Notes: generated by a model from the sequence alone, not told the origin. Positions 54,066 through 64,000 are shown, counted from the stretch's first letter. The stretch is DNA of 64,000 nt from Ralstonia sp. UNC404CL21Col (GCF_000620465.1 NZ_KK211140.1:871964-935963); one strand, 5' to 3'. Made by a program: numbers and translations.

Positions 54066-56399
54066 TTAGCGCTTGAGCTTGGCGAACGCTTCTGCCATGG
54101 CGCCGGACGGTTCCGGCGGGCGACGTTGCTGGCCGCCGTGGCGACTGCCGCCGCTGCTCGGGCGGTCGCCGCCGCCGGTGCGCGCGGCCGCCTGACCGGG
54201 CTCATCCGACAGGCGCATCGTCAGCCCGATGCGGTTGCGCTTCACGTCCACCTCCATCACCTTGACCTTGACGATCTGGCCGGGCTTGACCACCTCATGC
54301 GGGTCACGCACGAACTTGGTCGACAGCGCCGACACGTGTACCAGGCCATCCTGATGCACGCCGATGTCGATGAAGGCGCCAAACGCCGCCACGTTCGTCA
54401 CCACGCCTTCGAGCACCATGCCGGGCTGCAGGTCCTTGATGTCTTCCACGCCGTCCTGGAACGTCGCCGTCTTGAACTCGGGGCGCGGGTCGCGGCCGGG
54501 CTTTTCCAGTTCAGACAGGATGTCGACCACGGTCGGCAGGCCGAATTTCTCGTCGGTGAAGTCACGGGCGGTCAGACCGCGCAGCGCCTCGCGGTTGCCG
54601 AGCACGTCGCCGATGCCTTTCTTGATGCTGTCCAGGATGCGCTTGACCACCGGATACGCTTCCGGGTGCACCGAGGAGCGATCGAGCGGATTGTCGCCGT
54701 CATTGATGCGCAGGAAACCGGCGGCCTGCTCGAACGTCTTGTCGCCCAGGCGCGGCACTTTCTTGAGCGCGTCGCGGTTGGGGAACGCGCCGTTCGCATC
54801 GCGGTACTCGACGATGTTCTTGGCGAGGATCGAGTTCAGCCCCGACACACGGGCCAGCAGCGGGGCAGAGGCCGTGTTGACATCCACGCCGACCGCGTTG
54901 ACGCAATCCTCGACGATGGCGTCCAGTGCGCGGGCCAGCTCGCGCTGGTTAACGTCATGCTGATACTGGCCGACACCGATCGACTTCGGATCGATCTTCA
55001 CGAGTTCGGCCAGCGGGTCTTGCAAGCGTCGTGCGATCGACACCGCGCCGCGCAGCGACACATCCAGCTCGGGGAATTCCTTGGCCGCCAGCTCCGACGC
55101 CGAATACACCGATGCGCCGGCCTCGCTCACCACGATCTTGGTCAGCTTCAGCTCCGGCGCGTTGCGCATCAGGTCTTGCACCAACTTGTCGGTCTCGCGG
55201 CTGGCTGTGCCGTTGCCGATGGAAACCAGTGCCACGCCGTGCTGCTTCGCCAGCCGGGCGAGCGTGGCCAGCGAGCCGTTCCAGTCACGACGCGGCTCGT
55301 GCGGATAAATGGTGGCCGTCTCCAGCAGCTTGCCGGTGTGGTCGACCACGGCCACCTTGCAGCCGGTGCGGATGCCCGGATCGATGCCCATCACGGCTTT
55401 CGGGCCAGCCGGCGCGGCCAGCAGCAGGTCGTGCAGATTGCGGCCGAAGATCTTGATGGCCTCGGCTTCTGCCGACTCGCGCAGTTGCGTGAGCAGCTCG
55501 GTCTCGATATGCGGCTGCACCTTCACGCGCCAGCACCAGCGGCACACGTCCGACAGCCACTTGTCAGCCGCGCGCCCCTTGTTTTCGATGCCGACATGGC
55601 GCGCGATCATGACTTCGCACGGGTGCGGGTTCAGCGCGTCCTGTTCTTCGCCCAACCCGAGTTTGACGAACAGCACGCCCGCATTGCGGCCGCGGAACAG
55701 CGCCAGCGCGCGGTGCGACGGCACGTTGCGGATGGGCTCGCTATACGCGTAGTAATCGCGGAATTTCTCTTCTTCGGCGGTCTCCTTGCCTTCCACGACG
55801 GTCGACGAAACCTGGCCTTGATTCCACAGGTGGTCGCGCACCTTGCCCAGCAGCTCGGCCGTCTCGCCAAATTGTTCGGAGAGGATGTCGCGCGCGCCGT
55901 CCAGCGCTGCCTTCACGTCCGGCACGCCGCCGTCGGCGGTCGGGTTGCCGTTGACGAACTTGGCGGCTTCGGTTTGCGGATCAAGCGTCGGGTCAGCCAG
56001 CAGCGCCTGGGCCAGCGGCTCCAGGCCGCATTCGCGGGCAATCTGGGCGCGCGTGCGGCGCTTGGGCTTGTAGGGCAGGTAGAGGTCTTCCAGCACCTGC
56101 TTGGTCTCGGCCGCCTCGATGGCGGTGCGCAGGACGTCCGTCAGCTTGCCTTGCTCTTCAATGGAGGCGAGGATGGCCGCGCGGCGGTCTTCCAGTTCGC
56201 GCAGGTACAGCAGGCGCTCTTCCAGGTTGCGCAGTTGCGTGTCGTCCAGGTTGTCCGTCACTTCCTTGCGGTACCGTGCGATGAACGGCACGGTGGCGCC
56301 TTCGTCCAGCAGTTGGACGGCGGCGGCAACCTGCTGCGGCCGGACCGCCAGTTCAGTGGCGATGCGGGAGACGATCTTCTGCAACACGGAATCAGTCAT
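54066..56399 (-). CDS. tex: Tex transcription accessory protein
   Basis: A 777-aa nucleic-acid-binding protein. Domains in order: the N-terminal Tex helix-rich part ([27 protein letters not shown]), a YqgF/RNase H-like core ([18 protein letters not shown]), a helix-hairpin-helix region ([40 protein letters not shown]) and a C-terminal S1 domain ([34 protein letters not shown]). A Gly/Arg/Ser tail follows ([20 protein letters not shown]). It is thought to aid transcription and transcript stability. The start is the ATG at 56399. Confidence 0.96.
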   Translation of the reverse strand: MTDSVLQKIVSRIATELAVRPQQVAAAVQLLDEGATVPFIARYRKEVTDNLDDTQLRNLEERLLYLRELEDRRAAILASIEEQGKLTDVLRTAIEAAETKQVLEDLYLPYKPKRRTRAQIARECGLEPLAQALLADPTLDPQTEAAKFVNGNPTADGGVPDVKAALDGARDILSEQFGETAELLGKVRDHLWNQGQVSSTVVEGKETAEEEKFRDYYAYSEPIRNVPSHRALALFRGRNAGVLFVKLGLGEEQDALNPHPCEVMIARHVGIENKGRAADKWLSDVCRWCWRVKVQPHIETELLTQLRESAEAEAIKIFGRNLHDLLLAAPAGPKAVMGIDPGIRTGCKVAVVDHTGKLLETATIYPHEPRRDWNGSLATLARLAKQHGVALVSIGNGTASRETDKLVQDLMRNAPELKLTKIVVSEAGASVYSASELAAKEFPELDVSLRGAVSIARRLQDPLAELVKIDPKSIGVGQYQHDVNQRELARALDAIVEDCVNAVGVDVNTASAPLLARVSGLNSILAKNIVEYRDANGAFPNRDALKKVPRLGDKTFEQAAGFLRINDGDNPLDRSSVHPEAYPVVKRILDSIKKGIGDVLGNREALRGLTARDFTDEKFGLPTVVDILSELEKPGRDPRPEFKTATFQDGVEDIKDLQPGMVLEGVVTNVAAFGAFIDIGVHQDGLVHVSALSTKFVRDPHEVVKPGQIVKVKVMEVDVKRNRIGLTMRLSDEPGQAAARTGGGDRPSSGGSRHGGQQRRPPEPSGAMAEAFAKLKR

Positions 56400-56518
56400 T
56401 GCTTCCAGAGAGTGCGATGGAAAGCCGCGCATTTTGCCACAACGCGAACCCTGTTCCTGAGCGTAAATCCGTGGCCGCGCGGCGTTTGCCGCACAGGCGC
56501 GGTGATAAAATGCGCGTT

Positions 56519-57274
56519 ATGCCTACGCCCCTGTTTTCTGCCCGTCGCCGCGCTGCTGCGCGCCGCGCCTCCCAGCTGGTTCTGCCGGCGTCCGTGCTCA
56601 GTGCTGCGCTGCTTGCCACGCCTGCATGGAGCCAGTCCCAGCCCGCCGCTGCGCCGGCTGCCGCAGTGTCCGCCACACCGCCCGACTTTGGCGCCGAGCA
56701 CGATCGCATCAACAGCGCCAAAGCGTGGGCCGAATACCGGTACGCCGAGGCCGAACGCGCTTGCTACGACAAATTCCTCGTCACGCGCTGCATCGACAAG
56801 GCCAAGGATGTGCGCCGCACGGAACTGCACACCATCCGCGAGCGCGAGCTTGCGCTGGACGAGGCCGAGCGTGCCGACCGCGCTGCCCGCCGCGACCAGG
56901 AGCGCGCCATCCGCGATGCGCAGTACAACGCCGAACGCCCGCAGCGCGAAGCCGCCGAGCAAAAAAATCGCTCCGATTTTGACAACAAGCAGGAGCAGCA
57001 GCGCCTGAATGAAGCGCAGCGCCAGGCCGAAGCGCCGCAGCGCGCCGCCAATGCCCAAGCTGCGGCCAAGAAGCAGGCGGATTACGACGCCAAGCTGAAG
57101 GCCGCGCAGGAGCAGGGCGCTGCAAACGCCGCCAAGCGCGCCGAAAGCGCCAAGCAGTTCCAGGAAAAGCAGCAAGACGCCGTCAAGCGTCAGAAAGAAC
57201 TGGAAGAGCGCCGCGAACAAGCCAAGCGCCGCAACGAGCAAAACCAGAACAACACCAGTCCACTGGGGTTCTAA
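56519..57274 (+). CDS. Secreted Ala/Arg-rich coiled-coil protein
   Basis: A 251-aa protein (an ATG at 56510 is also possible). A twin-Arg-like basic start (RRRAAARRASQ) leads into a hydrophobic signal ending TPAWSQ. The mature part has one C-x9-C pair (ERACYDKFLVTRCIDKAKDVR) and then about 150 residues of uninterrupted charged helix (RELALDEAERADRAARRDQER, AKKQADYDAKLKAAQEQG). It is probably a periplasmic coiled coil. Similar unnamed proteins occur widely in Burkholderiales. It is divergent from tex. Confidence 0.8.
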   Translation: MPTPLFSARRRAAARRASQLVLPASVLSAALLATPAWSQSQPAAAPAAAVSATPPDFGAEHDRINSAKAWAEYRYAEAERACYDKFLVTRCIDKAKDVRRTELHTIRERELALDEAERADRAARRDQERAIRDAQYNAERPQREAAEQKNRSDFDNKQEQQRLNEAQRQAEAPQRAANAQAAAKKQADYDAKLKAAQEQGAANAAKRAESAKQFQEKQQDAVKRQKELEERREQAKRRNEQNQNNTSPLGF

Positions 57275-57309
57275 ACTTCAGCCAAGGCCGGGTTTCCGGG
57301 AGGAAAGCG

Positions 57310-57513
57310 ATGGACAGCGATCTGAATACGATCTCGCGTCGCATCATTGAGTTGCAGATCGAGCACCGCGATCTCGATTTTCTGATCGACCGGCTGGCGG
57401 CTACAGCCGATCACGACGAGTTGCAGCTGCGCCGTCTCAAGAAACGTCGCCTGAAACTCAAGGACACCATCACCCTGCTACAGTTGCAGCTTGAGCCGGA
57501 CGTGCCGGCCTAG
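57310..57513 (+). CDS. YdcH/DUF465 family small protein
   Basis: A 67-aa helical hairpin (ISRRIIELQIEHRDLDFLIDRLA, then ELQLRRLKKRRLKLKDTITLLQ). The LKKRRLKLKD motif is the DUF465/YdcH signature. It starts after CGGGAGGAAAGCG. The role is unknown. It lies between the coiled-coil protein and the helicase, same direction. Confidence 0.9.
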   Translation: MDSDLNTISRRIIELQIEHRDLDFLIDRLAATADHDELQLRRLKKRRLKLKDTITLLQLQLEPDVPA

Positions 57514-57561
57514 CGCCTGCCCAAAGTTGGTTCGATTTTCATCCTGAGAGGCCGCAATCAC

Positions 57562-59739
57562 GTGCGGCCTCCGTCATTTGATCCCACGGATTCCGCGTTG
57601 ACTTCGCTTTCCCCGCTGGCCGAGCCGTCGGCTGACTCCGACGCCGATGCCGGCGACGCTTCGGCTCCCGCCGCTTCGGTACCTGCCGATGCCCATCATG
57701 CCGAACTGGCGACGCTGTTCGCCGACGACGGCACGCTGGCCAAAGGTATCGATGGTTACCGGCCCCGCAGTGCGCAGCTGACGATGGCGCAGGCCGTCGC
57801 CAACGCCATCGAAGCCGCCGATTCGATCATCGTCGAGGCCGGTACGGGCACGGGCAAAACGTACGCCTACCTTGTTCCTGCGATGCTGTGGGGCGGCAAG
57901 GTGATCGTCTCCACCGGGACGAAGAACCTGCAGGATCAGCTTTTTCTCCGCGACATCCCCACGGTGCGCAAGGCGCTGAATGCACCGGTGTCGGTGGCGC
58001 TGCTCAAGGGGCGCGCCAATTACGTCTGTCATTACCACGTCGAGCGCACGTCGCAGAACGGGCGTCTCTCTTCGCGGCAAGACGCCGCATGGCTGCGCCA
58101 GATCAATCTGTTTCTGAAGACCACGAAAACGGGCGACAAGGCGGAACTTGCCAGCGTCCCCGAGAACGCGCCGGTGTGGAATCTGGTTACGTCCACGCGC
58201 GATAACTGCCTGGGGTCGGACTGCGCGTACTACAAAGACTGCTTCGTCATGCGCGCCCGCAAGGAGGCGCAGCAGGCCGACGTGGTCGTGGTGAACCATC
58301 ACCTGTTCTTCGCGGACGTGATGTTGAAGGACACCGGCATGGCGGAGTTGCTGCCTGCTGCCAACACGATCATCTTCGACGAAGCGCACCAGCTGCCAGA
58401 AACCGCCACGTTGTTCTTTGGCGAGACCATCTCGACGAACCAGATTCTCGAACTCGCGCGCGACAGCGTGGCAGAAGGCCTTTCGCACGCACGGGATGCG
58501 GTGGATTGGGTCGCGATTGCCGCGCCGCTGGAGCGTGCCGCGCGTGATTTGCGCCTCGTTTTCCGCCAGGACGGCTCCCGCCTGTCGATCAAGCAAATCG
58601 ACAACGATGCGGCCCTTGCCACGCCGTTCTACGAGGTCCTGCCGAAGCTGGAACAGGCGCTTTCCGACTTTACCGGCGCGCTGGAAGCCCAGGCCGAACG
58701 CGCCGAGACCATCGAGCAATGCCATCGCCGGGCGGTGGCGCTGTGCGAGAAGCTTGAAGCGTGGGCCGATCCCAAACCGCCCAAGGCACCAAAGAAGGAA
58801 GGGGATGACGCAGGCGCGGACAGCGAGAGCGCGGCCCCCGTTGACGACCGTGTGCGGTGGGTCGAGGTATTCGCCAATTCCGTGCAGTTGCACCTGACGC
58901 CGTTGTCGATCGCGCCAATCTTTTCGCGCCAGCGTGCCGGCCAGCCGCGCGCGTGGGTCTTCACGTCCGCGACGCTTTCGGTGCGCGGCAACTTCACACA
59001 CTACGCTGCGCAGTTGGGCCTGGACCGTGATCGCTCCATGACGCTCGACAGCCCGTTCGACTACGCATCGCAAGGCTTGCTGTATGTGCCGCGTGATCTG
59101 CCGCAGCCGAGCGATCCGCGCTTTACCGATGCGGTGCTCGACGCCACCTTGCCGCTGATTGAAGCGGCGGGTGGCAAGACGTTCCTGCTATGCACGACGC
59201 TGCGCGCCGTGAATCGCGCCGCCGAGCGGTTGGCCGATGAATTCGCCCAACGCGGTTGGGATTTCCCGCTGCTCGTGCAGGGACAGGCCAGCCGTACGGA
59301 ATTGCTGGACCGCTTCCGGGCGCTGGGCAACGCCGTGTTGATCGGCAGCCAGAGCTTCTGGGAGGGCGTGGATGTACGCGGCGAAGCGCTCTCGCTGGTC
59401 GTGATCGACAAATTGCCGTTTGCCCCGCCTGATGATCCGGTGCTGAGCGCCCGCATGGAGGCGCTTGAAAAGAAGGGGCTGAGCCCGTTTGCCGTGCACC
59501 AATTGCCGCATGCAGTCATCACGCTCAAGCAGGGCGCAGGGCGGTTGATTCGCTCGGAGACCGATCGCGGTGTGCTGATGATCTGCGACCCGCGGCTCGT
59601 TGAGAAGAACTACGGTCGCCAGATCTGGCAGAGCCTGCCGCCGTTCAAGCGTACGCGCGAGGCCGAGACGGCTGCCGATTTTCTGCGTTCGCTGCGGCCA
59701 GATTCGGAAGAGGCGTCTGCCGGCGGGTCTGAAGACTGA
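57562..59739 (+). CDS. ATP-dependent helicase of the YoaA/DinG (XPD-like) family
   Basis: A 725-aa protein with a GTG start. Residues 1-50 are an acidic low-complexity leader (SADSDADAGDASAPAAS). Helicase motifs: QAVANAIEAADSIIVEAGTGTGKT (Walker A), FDEAHQLPET (DEAH box), SQSFWEGVDV and QGAGRLIRSETDRG (motif VI). An Fe-S cluster is indicated by Cys in NYVCHYH and DNCLGSDCAYYKDC. It unwinds 5'-3' and in YoaA acts at stalled forks. The chosen GTG is the first codon after GAGAGGCCG. Confidence 0.93.
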   Translation: MRPPSFDPTDSALTSLSPLAEPSADSDADAGDASAPAASVPADAHHAELATLFADDGTLAKGIDGYRPRSAQLTMAQAVANAIEAADSIIVEAGTGTGKTYAYLVPAMLWGGKVIVSTGTKNLQDQLFLRDIPTVRKALNAPVSVALLKGRANYVCHYHVERTSQNGRLSSRQDAAWLRQINLFLKTTKTGDKAELASVPENAPVWNLVTSTRDNCLGSDCAYYKDCFVMRARKEAQQADVVVVNHHLFFADVMLKDTGMAELLPAANTIIFDEAHQLPETATLFFGETISTNQILELARDSVAEGLSHARDAVDWVAIAAPLERAARDLRLVFRQDGSRLSIKQIDNDAALATPFYEVLPKLEQALSDFTGALEAQAERAETIEQCHRRAVALCEKLEAWADPKPPKAPKKEGDDAGADSESAAPVDDRVRWVEVFANSVQLHLTPLSIAPIFSRQRAGQPRAWVFTSATLSVRGNFTHYAAQLGLDRDRSMTLDSPFDYASQGLLYVPRDLPQPSDPRFTDAVLDATLPLIEAAGGKTFLLCTTLRAVNRAAERLADEFAQRGWDFPLLVQGQASRTELLDRFRALGNAVLIGSQSFWEGVDVRGEALSLVVIDKLPFAPPDDPVLSARMEALEKKGLSPFAVHQLPHAVITLKQGAGRLIRSETDRGVLMICDPRLVEKNYGRQIWQSLPPFKRTREAETAADFLRSLRPDSEEASAGGSED

Positions 59740-59754
59740 TCTGCATGCACAAAC

Positions 59755-59784
59755 AAAAAGCCCGGCCAATCGACCGGGCTTTTT
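59755..59784. terminator. Bidirectional terminator between helicase gene and bamD
   Basis: Stem AAAAAGCCCGG/CCGGGCTTTTT with loop CCAATCGA, between convergent genes. Confidence 0.92.
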
Positions 59785-59805
59785 GCTGTGCTGTTCAAGC
59801 CTTGC

Positions 59806-60663
59806 TTACCACCATTGGTACCAGGGCTTGTCTTTCTTGCGCTGGCCGTAGGCGAGGAAATCGCTCTTCGGGTAGTTCTGCTTGATGATGCGTTCGGTGT
59901 CGTCGCGCATGTCTTTCATGCCCAGCGCTTCATACGACTTCATCATGATGTACAGCGCTTCTTCCACTGCCGGGGCGCGATCGTAATCCTTGATGGCGTC
60001 CTGCGCGCGGTTGACGGCAGCCAGGTAGGCGCCGCGGCGATAGTAGTAGCGCGCGGCGCCCACTTCATGCTCAGCCATCGCGTTGACGATGTACTGCATG
60101 CGCTGGGTGGCGTCCGGCGTGTACTTGCTGTTCGGGAAACGCGTGATCAGCGTCTTGAACGCGTCGTAGGCTGCGCGTGCGGCCTTCGGGTCGCGCTCGC
60201 TCAAGTCCTGGTTCGAGAAGCGGCCGAGCCAGCCCAGGTTGTCGTTGAAGTTGATCAGGCCCTTGAGGTAGTAGGCGTAATCGACGCTGGGGTGATTCGG
60301 GTGCAACTGGATGAAGCGATCCACCGCGGCCAATGCGGCAGCCGTCTCGCCATCCTTGTAGTTGGCGTAGGCGGTTTCGATCTGGGCTTGTTGAGCGTAC
60401 TGGCCGAACGGATAGCGGCTTTCGAGCTTTTCGTAGTACTTGACCGCCTTGGCGTAGTCGCCGCCGTCGAGCGAGTCCTTCGCTTCCGAATATAATTTGT
60501 TGGCTGACCAGCCAGCCGTTTCGTCTTGCTGTTCCGGCAGGATGCCGCAGGCCGAGATAGCCAGGCATGCCACGCCTGCCACCAACACTGCTCCGATTTG
60601 CGCGCGGATTCGATTGCCGACTCGACTAACAATACGCGCCTGCTTTACGCTCGTGACCGACAT
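59806..60663 (-). CDS. bamD: Outer membrane assembly lipoprotein BamD
   Basis: A 285-aa lipoprotein with lipobox LAISAC (Cys39), followed by TPR repeats (NKLYSEAKDSLDGGDYAKAVKYYEKLESRYPFGQYAQQA, then DRFIQLHPNHPSVDYAYYLKGL). It is the essential partner of BamA in outer-membrane protein insertion. I chose the ATG at 60663. It is divergent from rluD with only 15 bp between start codons. Confidence 0.95.
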   Translation of the reverse strand: MSVTSVKQARIVSRVGNRIRAQIGAVLVAGVACLAISACGILPEQQDETAGWSANKLYSEAKDSLDGGDYAKAVKYYEKLESRYPFGQYAQQAQIETAYANYKDGETAAALAAVDRFIQLHPNHPSVDYAYYLKGLINFNDNLGWLGRFSNQDLSERDPKAARAAYDAFKTLITRFPNSKYTPDATQRMQYIVNAMAEHEVGAARYYYRRGAYLAAVNRAQDAIKDYDRAPAVEEALYIMMKSYEALGMKDMRDDTERIIKQNYPKSDFLAYGQRKKDKPWYQWW

Positions 60664-60678
60664 GGGCACCTTTTCTGA

Positions 60679-61791
60679 ATGAAAAATCGCATCAAGCATT
60701 ATAGCCCAAGCCCTGTGTCAGACGACGCACTGGCTGACGTTTCCCTCACTGCGCCGGAGACGGAAGACGCCCTCGACGATGAGGCGCTCGATTTGCCTGC
60801 CGCCGGTGCGGCTCCGGCTGCCGAACCGATCATCGTGGAGATCCCCGAAGCCATGCATGGCGAACGCCTGGACAAGGCGCTTGCCAAGCTGCTGCCCGAC
60901 TATTCGCGCAGCCGCCTTCAGCAATGGATTGATGCCGGTGCGGTGCGCCTGCGCGGTGAGGTGGTGCGCCCGCGTGCGGCCATCTCCGGCGGTGACCGCA
61001 TCGAAGTCGTGCCGCAACGAGCGGCCGACGAAAACGCCTTCGTCGCCGAGCCCATCGACCTGGATGTGGTGTACGAAGATGACACGCTGCTCGTCATCAA
61101 CAAGCCTGCCGGGCTGGTGGTGCATCCCGCCGCGGGCAACTGGAGCGGCACGGTGCTCAACGGCCTGCTGCACCGCTATCCGGACGCCGTAGAGTTGCCG
61201 CGTGCCGGCATCGTCCACCGCCTCGATAAAGACACTTCCGGCCTGATGGTGGTCGCCCGCACGCTGCCTGCGCAGACCGACCTCGTGCGCCAATTGCAGG
61301 CACGTACCGTCAAGCGGACTTATCTCGCGCTGGTGTGGGGCGAAACGCCTGAAGAAGCCACGATCGATGCCCCGATCGGCCGGGACCCGCGCGACCGCAC
61401 GCGCATGGCCATCATCGAAACGGCGAGCGGCAAGCCGGCGCGGACGCATTTCAAGACGCTGGACGTGGTCGACCTCGGGCGCGCCCAGGTGTCGCTGGTG
61501 CGCTGCCAGCTTGAGACCGGCCGGACACACCAGATCCGTGTGCACTTTGAGTCGGAGGGGCATCCGTTGCTGGGCGATCCGGTCTATACGCGCAACTTCC
61601 GGCGTGGCCAGCCGCAGACGATCAAGGCGCCGCTGCCGGTGCCTTTTGCGCGGCAGGCGCTGCACGCGGTACGCCTGGGGTTGGTGCATCCCGCCACGGG
61701 CAAATCCGTGCATTGGGAAGCCGGCGTGCCGGACGACTTCGCCGATCTGCTGGAAGCCCTCGACATGGATCCCGATGCCGACATCAACTGA
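60679..61791 (+). CDS. rluD: 23S rRNA pseudouridine synthase RluD
   Basis: A 370-aa protein. After a 50-residue acidic leader it has an S4 domain ([30 protein letters not shown]) and the catalytic domain with the Asp in [18 protein letters not shown], then [18 protein letters not shown]. It makes pseudouridines in helix 69 of 23S rRNA. It overlaps pgeF by 17 bp and is divergent from bamD, a conserved arrangement. Confidence 0.95.
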   Translation: MKNRIKHYSPSPVSDDALADVSLTAPETEDALDDEALDLPAAGAAPAAEPIIVEIPEAMHGERLDKALAKLLPDYSRSRLQQWIDAGAVRLRGEVVRPRAAISGGDRIEVVPQRAADENAFVAEPIDLDVVYEDDTLLVINKPAGLVVHPAAGNWSGTVLNGLLHRYPDAVELPRAGIVHRLDKDTSGLMVVARTLPAQTDLVRQLQARTVKRTYLALVWGETPEEATIDAPIGRDPRDRTRMAIIETASGKPARTHFKTLDVVDLGRAQVSLVRCQLETGRTHQIRVHFESEGHPLLGDPVYTRNFRRGQPQTIKAPLPVPFARQALHAVRLGLVHPATGKSVHWEAGVPDDFADLLEALDMDPDADIN

Positions 61792-62584
61792 TTGGATCGT
61801 TCCCGACTGGCCCGCGCATCCGCATGTCAAGGCGCTTGCCACGACGCGGCTGGGGGGCGTCAGCACGGGGCCTTACGGATTAGCTGGCGGCCTGCCCGGC
61901 GGCCTGAACCTCGGCCAGCACGTGGGTGACGCCCCCGACGCCGTCGATCAGAACCGCCGCATCCTCCGTGCGGCGCTACCTGCCGAGCCGACGTGGATGG
62001 AGCAGGTGCACGGCACCGGCGTGGCCGATCTTGATCAACTCGTCGGTACATCCGCGCCGGTGGTTGCGGACGCGGCGGTGGCGTCGTGGCGGGATCGTGT
62101 CTGCGTGGTCATGACGGCCGATTGCCTGCCGGTCTTGCTGAGCGACGCCCGAGGCGTCACCGTCGGTGCGGCGCATGCGGGTTGGCGCGGTCTATGCGGC
62201 GGGGTGATCGAACGCACGCTGGAAGCCATGATGCAGCGGTTGCGCGCCAGCGGCCAGGAAGCCGATCCGACGTGGCTGGCGTGGCTCGGGCCGGCCATCG
62301 GGCCATCGTGTTTCGAAGTGGGGGCGGAGGTGCGTCAGGCATTTATCGACGCTGCGCAGCCCGACGAATTGCCCGCCACCGAGGCGGCGTTCGTGGAAGG
62401 CGCCTCCACCGGCAAGTTCTTCGCCGATCTGTATGCGCTGGCCCGACTGCGGCTGGCACGCGTGGGCTGTACCGACGTGTACGGCGGTGGCCTGTGCACG
62501 ATGACGGACGCTGAGCGCTTCTATTCGTACCGCCGCGAGCGCACCACGGGCCGCATGGCCACGCTGATCTGGCGCGCCGAGTGA
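61775..62584 (+). CDS. pgeF: Purine nucleoside phosphorylase / laccase-domain protein (YfiH)
   Basis: A 269-aa protein starting at the ATG at 61775 inside the rluD 3' end. Signature blocks: [37 protein letters not shown] (Cys), [16 protein letters not shown] (His) and [14 protein letters not shown]. The family binds zinc with His/Cys/His and acts on purine nucleosides or corrects peptidoglycan editing. It is translationally coupled to rluD. Confidence 0.94.
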   Translation: MPTSTDWIVPDWPAHPHVKALATTRLGGVSTGPYGLAGGLPGGLNLGQHVGDAPDAVDQNRRILRAALPAEPTWMEQVHGTGVADLDQLVGTSAPVVADAAVASWRDRVCVVMTADCLPVLLSDARGVTVGAAHAGWRGLCGGVIERTLEAMMQRLRASGQEADPTWLAWLGPAIGPSCFEVGAEVRQAFIDAAQPDELPATEAAFVEGASTGKFFADLYALARLRLARVGCTDVYGGGLCTMTDAERFYSYRRERTTGRMATLIWRAE

Positions 62585-62588
62585 CCGT

Positions 62589-62855
62589 TCAGGCGGTGCC
62601 GTCGCCCGTGTCGTTGCTCAGTGTGGGGCTCGCATCTGCGTTGTGCTGGGCGGCTTCGCGGGCTTTCCGGCGCCGCCTGCGTGCCGGGGTGCCGACAATC
62701 CACAGGAAGAGTGATAGCGGCGCAACGCCGTAGAAGACAAATGTGCCGATGCCGGCAATCCAAGATTGCTCAGTCAAGGACATCATCAGCACGACGTAGA
62801 GCCAGGCGATGGCGACGATATACATGGGAGACAGCGGTGCCCGGCGTTTGCGCAA
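62589..62855 (-). CDS. Small two-TM membrane protein
   Basis: An 88-aa protein if started at the TTG at 62855, or 78 aa from the ATG at 62825. Hydrophobic segments are MYIVAIAWLYVVLMMSLTE and WIAGIGTFVFYGVAPLSLFLWIVG, followed by a very basic stretch (RRRRRKAR). It is convergent with pgeF by 4 bp. It looks like a conserved small Ralstonia membrane protein without known role. Confidence 0.65.
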   Translation of the reverse strand: MRKRRAPLSPMYIVAIAWLYVVLMMSLTEQSWIAGIGTFVFYGVAPLSLFLWIVGTPARRRRRKAREAAQHNADASPTLSNDTGDGTA

Positions 62856-62996
62856 TGTGGCAGTCTCGCATGAAATTACGCAGATTGGACCAGAGCCCCG
62901 GCACCGCGCTTAGCCATTCGGTCGGCTCCGCTTTCGTCGAATGCGGCAAAACCCGCGCGGGGCCGGCGTTTCCAGGCGATCCTCAGGTAACTCCGA

Positions 62997-63026
62997 TTGA
63001 CAGCCTTGAAACGGCAAGGCAACAAT
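62997..63026 (+). promoter_or_regulatory. phaC promoter
   Basis: -35 TTGACA (62997-63002), an 18-bp spacer, and -10 AACAAT (63021-63026). The same TTGACA-N18-AACAAT pattern is described for the phaCAB operon of Ralstonia eutropha/Cupriavidus necator. Transcription would start near 63033, giving a leader of about 60 bp. Confidence 0.85.
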
Positions 63027-63095
63027 GCCCCGCAATACTACGAGTTGCGCCGCCGTTCCAACCGGAGCGACGCATATCGTCGGATCGAGGGCACT

Positions 63096-64000
63096 ATGGC
63101 ATCGCGTCAATCGACATCATCCAAAGCATCTAGCGCCCACACTCAAGCTCCCTGGCAGGGCTTGTCGGACCCTACGCAGTGGGCCGAACAGTTCAAGCAA
63201 TGGCAAGCCTTTGCGGGTGGCTTCGCGCAACCCGGCACGGCGGCGCCGGGCCTTGGTCAATTCAACGGCGCGGCGACGGGCGATGGCGCGGCGCCTTTCG
63301 CGCTGATTCCGCCCGACCGGCTGGCCGAAATCCAGCAGAAATATCTCGAGGAATGGCTCCAGATCTGGCGCCACATGAGCACCGGCGAAAGCGCCGAGGC
63401 CGTGGCGCCATCTGATCGTCGTTTCTCGAACGAGGCGTGGCGCAAGAGCCCGCTCTATGGCTATGCCGCCGCGTTCTACGTGCTCAATGCCCGTACGTTG
63501 ATGGAAATGGCCGACGCCGTGCAGGCCGATGCCAAGACCCGCGAGCGCGTGCGTTTTGCTGTGTCGCAATGGACGGCCGCCATGTCGCCGTCCAACTTCC
63601 TGGCGACCAACCCGGAAGCGCAAAAGCAGCTGATTGAATCGCGCGGCGAATCCCTGCGCACCGGCATCCTGAACATGCTGCAGGACATGGAGCGCGGCAA
63701 GATCTCGCAGACGGACGAGACGGCGTTCGAGATCGGGCGCAACGTCGCCAACAGCGAGGGCGCCGTCGTCTTCGAGAACGACTATTTCCAGCTCATCCAA
63801 TACAAGCCGCTGACGACCAAGGTGCACGCGCGCCCGCTGTTGCTCGTGCCGCCTTGCATCAATAAGTACTACATCCTCGATCTGCAGCCGGCCAATTCGC
63901 TCGTGCGCTATGCCGTGGAGCAGGGCAATACCGTGTTCCTGGTGTCGTGGCGCAATCCAGATGCGAGCATGGCGTCCCGCACGTGGGATGACTACATCGA
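63096..64000 (+). CDS. phaC: Class I poly(3-hydroxyalkanoate) synthase (3' end outside window)
   Basis: The frame is open from the ATG at 63096 to the window end (301 residues); GAGGG lies 5-9 bp upstream of the ATG. It follows the Cupriavidus/Ralstonia PhaC pattern: LAEIQQKYLEEWLQIW, DRRFSNEAWRKSPLYGYAAAFY, QWTAAMSPSNFLATNPEAQ, GKISQTDETAFEIGRNVA, GAVVFENDYFQLIQYKP and VPPCINKYYILDLQPANSL. The lipase-box catalytic Cys lies beyond the window. It polymerises 3-hydroxybutyryl-CoA; phaA/phaB probably follow. Confidence 0.95.
   Translation, partial: MASRQSTSSKASSAHTQAPWQGLSDPTQWAEQFKQWQAFAGGFAQPGTAAPGLGQFNGAATGDGAAPFALIPPDRLAEIQQKYLEEWLQIWRHMSTGESAEAVAPSDRRFSNEAWRKSPLYGYAAAFYVLNARTLMEMADAVQADAKTRERVRFAVSQWTAAMSPSNFLATNPEAQKQLIESRGESLRTGILNMLQDMERGKISQTDETAFEIGRNVANSEGAVVFENDYFQLIQYKPLTTKVHARPLLLVPPCINKYYILDLQPANSLVRYAVEQGNTVFLVSWRNPDASMASRTWDDYI

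Noticed and set aside
54126-57008. Plus-strand open frame of 960 codons across tex and its neighbour
   Set aside because: Antisense shadow of tex; composition is typical of reverse-frame translation and no domain is visible.

Overview
The window is chromosomal DNA of a betaproteobacterium, most probably Ralstonia. It has GC-rich coding bias, a Ralstonia/Cupriavidus-type class I PHB synthase (phaC) with its characteristic promoter, an abundant phasin, an aceE-aceF-[proteasome homologue]-lpdA cluster with lipoyl domains on both E2 and E3, and many small lipoproteins. The species cannot be fixed from the sequence alone. Most of the window is ordinary core genome. The first 7 kb is accessory.

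Region 1 (1-6974): the 3' end of an Rhs/YD-repeat gene enters from the left. It is followed on the same strand by a string of small unrelated ORFs (86-186 aa) that look like an immunity or orphan-immunity array. Three of them share one sequence motif and one is frameshifted. A KOW-like small gene follows, then a minus-strand group: a 5'-truncated SRAP (YedK/HMCES-like) gene, an Imm26-like immunity gene, a two-TM protein and a 100-aa protein. A tRNA-Pro(GGG) with a terminator closes the region.

Region 2 (7052-14913): an NTF2-like protein and a MerR regulator share a textbook MerR-type promoter with a 19-bp spacer. Next come a divergent AraC regulator and AhpD-like protein, an aldose 1-epimerase, a proline-rich microprotein, a lipoprotein, DNA polymerase IV, an amino-acid permease and a DUF1488 protein.

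Region 3 (14936-21443): a homoprotocatechuate meta-cleavage operon, hpaG1-hpaG2-hpaE-hpaD-hpaF-hpaH-hpaI, is transcribed from a promoter whose -10 overlaps a perfect 14-bp palindrome. The likely repressor, HpaR, lies convergently at the far end. The first-step hydroxylase genes hpaBC are not in the window.

Region 4 (21455-36190): exonuclease III, oligopeptidase A and FolD on the minus strand, a FixL/FixJ-like two-component pair, and divergent from it the pyruvate dehydrogenase cluster. A betaproteobacterial proteasome homologue (BPH) sits between aceF and lpdA.

Region 5 (36191-53880): a membrane protein, phasin phaP, a histone-deacetylase-family enzyme, a DMT exporter, a thioesterase, a nitroreductase, PBP7-like PbpG, an IclR regulator, lutAB without lutC, a TM2 protein, the N-end-rule transferases bpt and aat, a Nudix hydrolase, two tandem initiator tRNAs, pyrD, kup and a secreted heptad-repeat protein.

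Region 6 (53881-64000): tex, a secreted coiled-coil protein, a YdcH/DUF465 protein, a YoaA/DinG-type helicase, bamD divergent from rluD-pgeF, a small membrane protein, and the 5' two thirds or so of phaC, cut by the window end.
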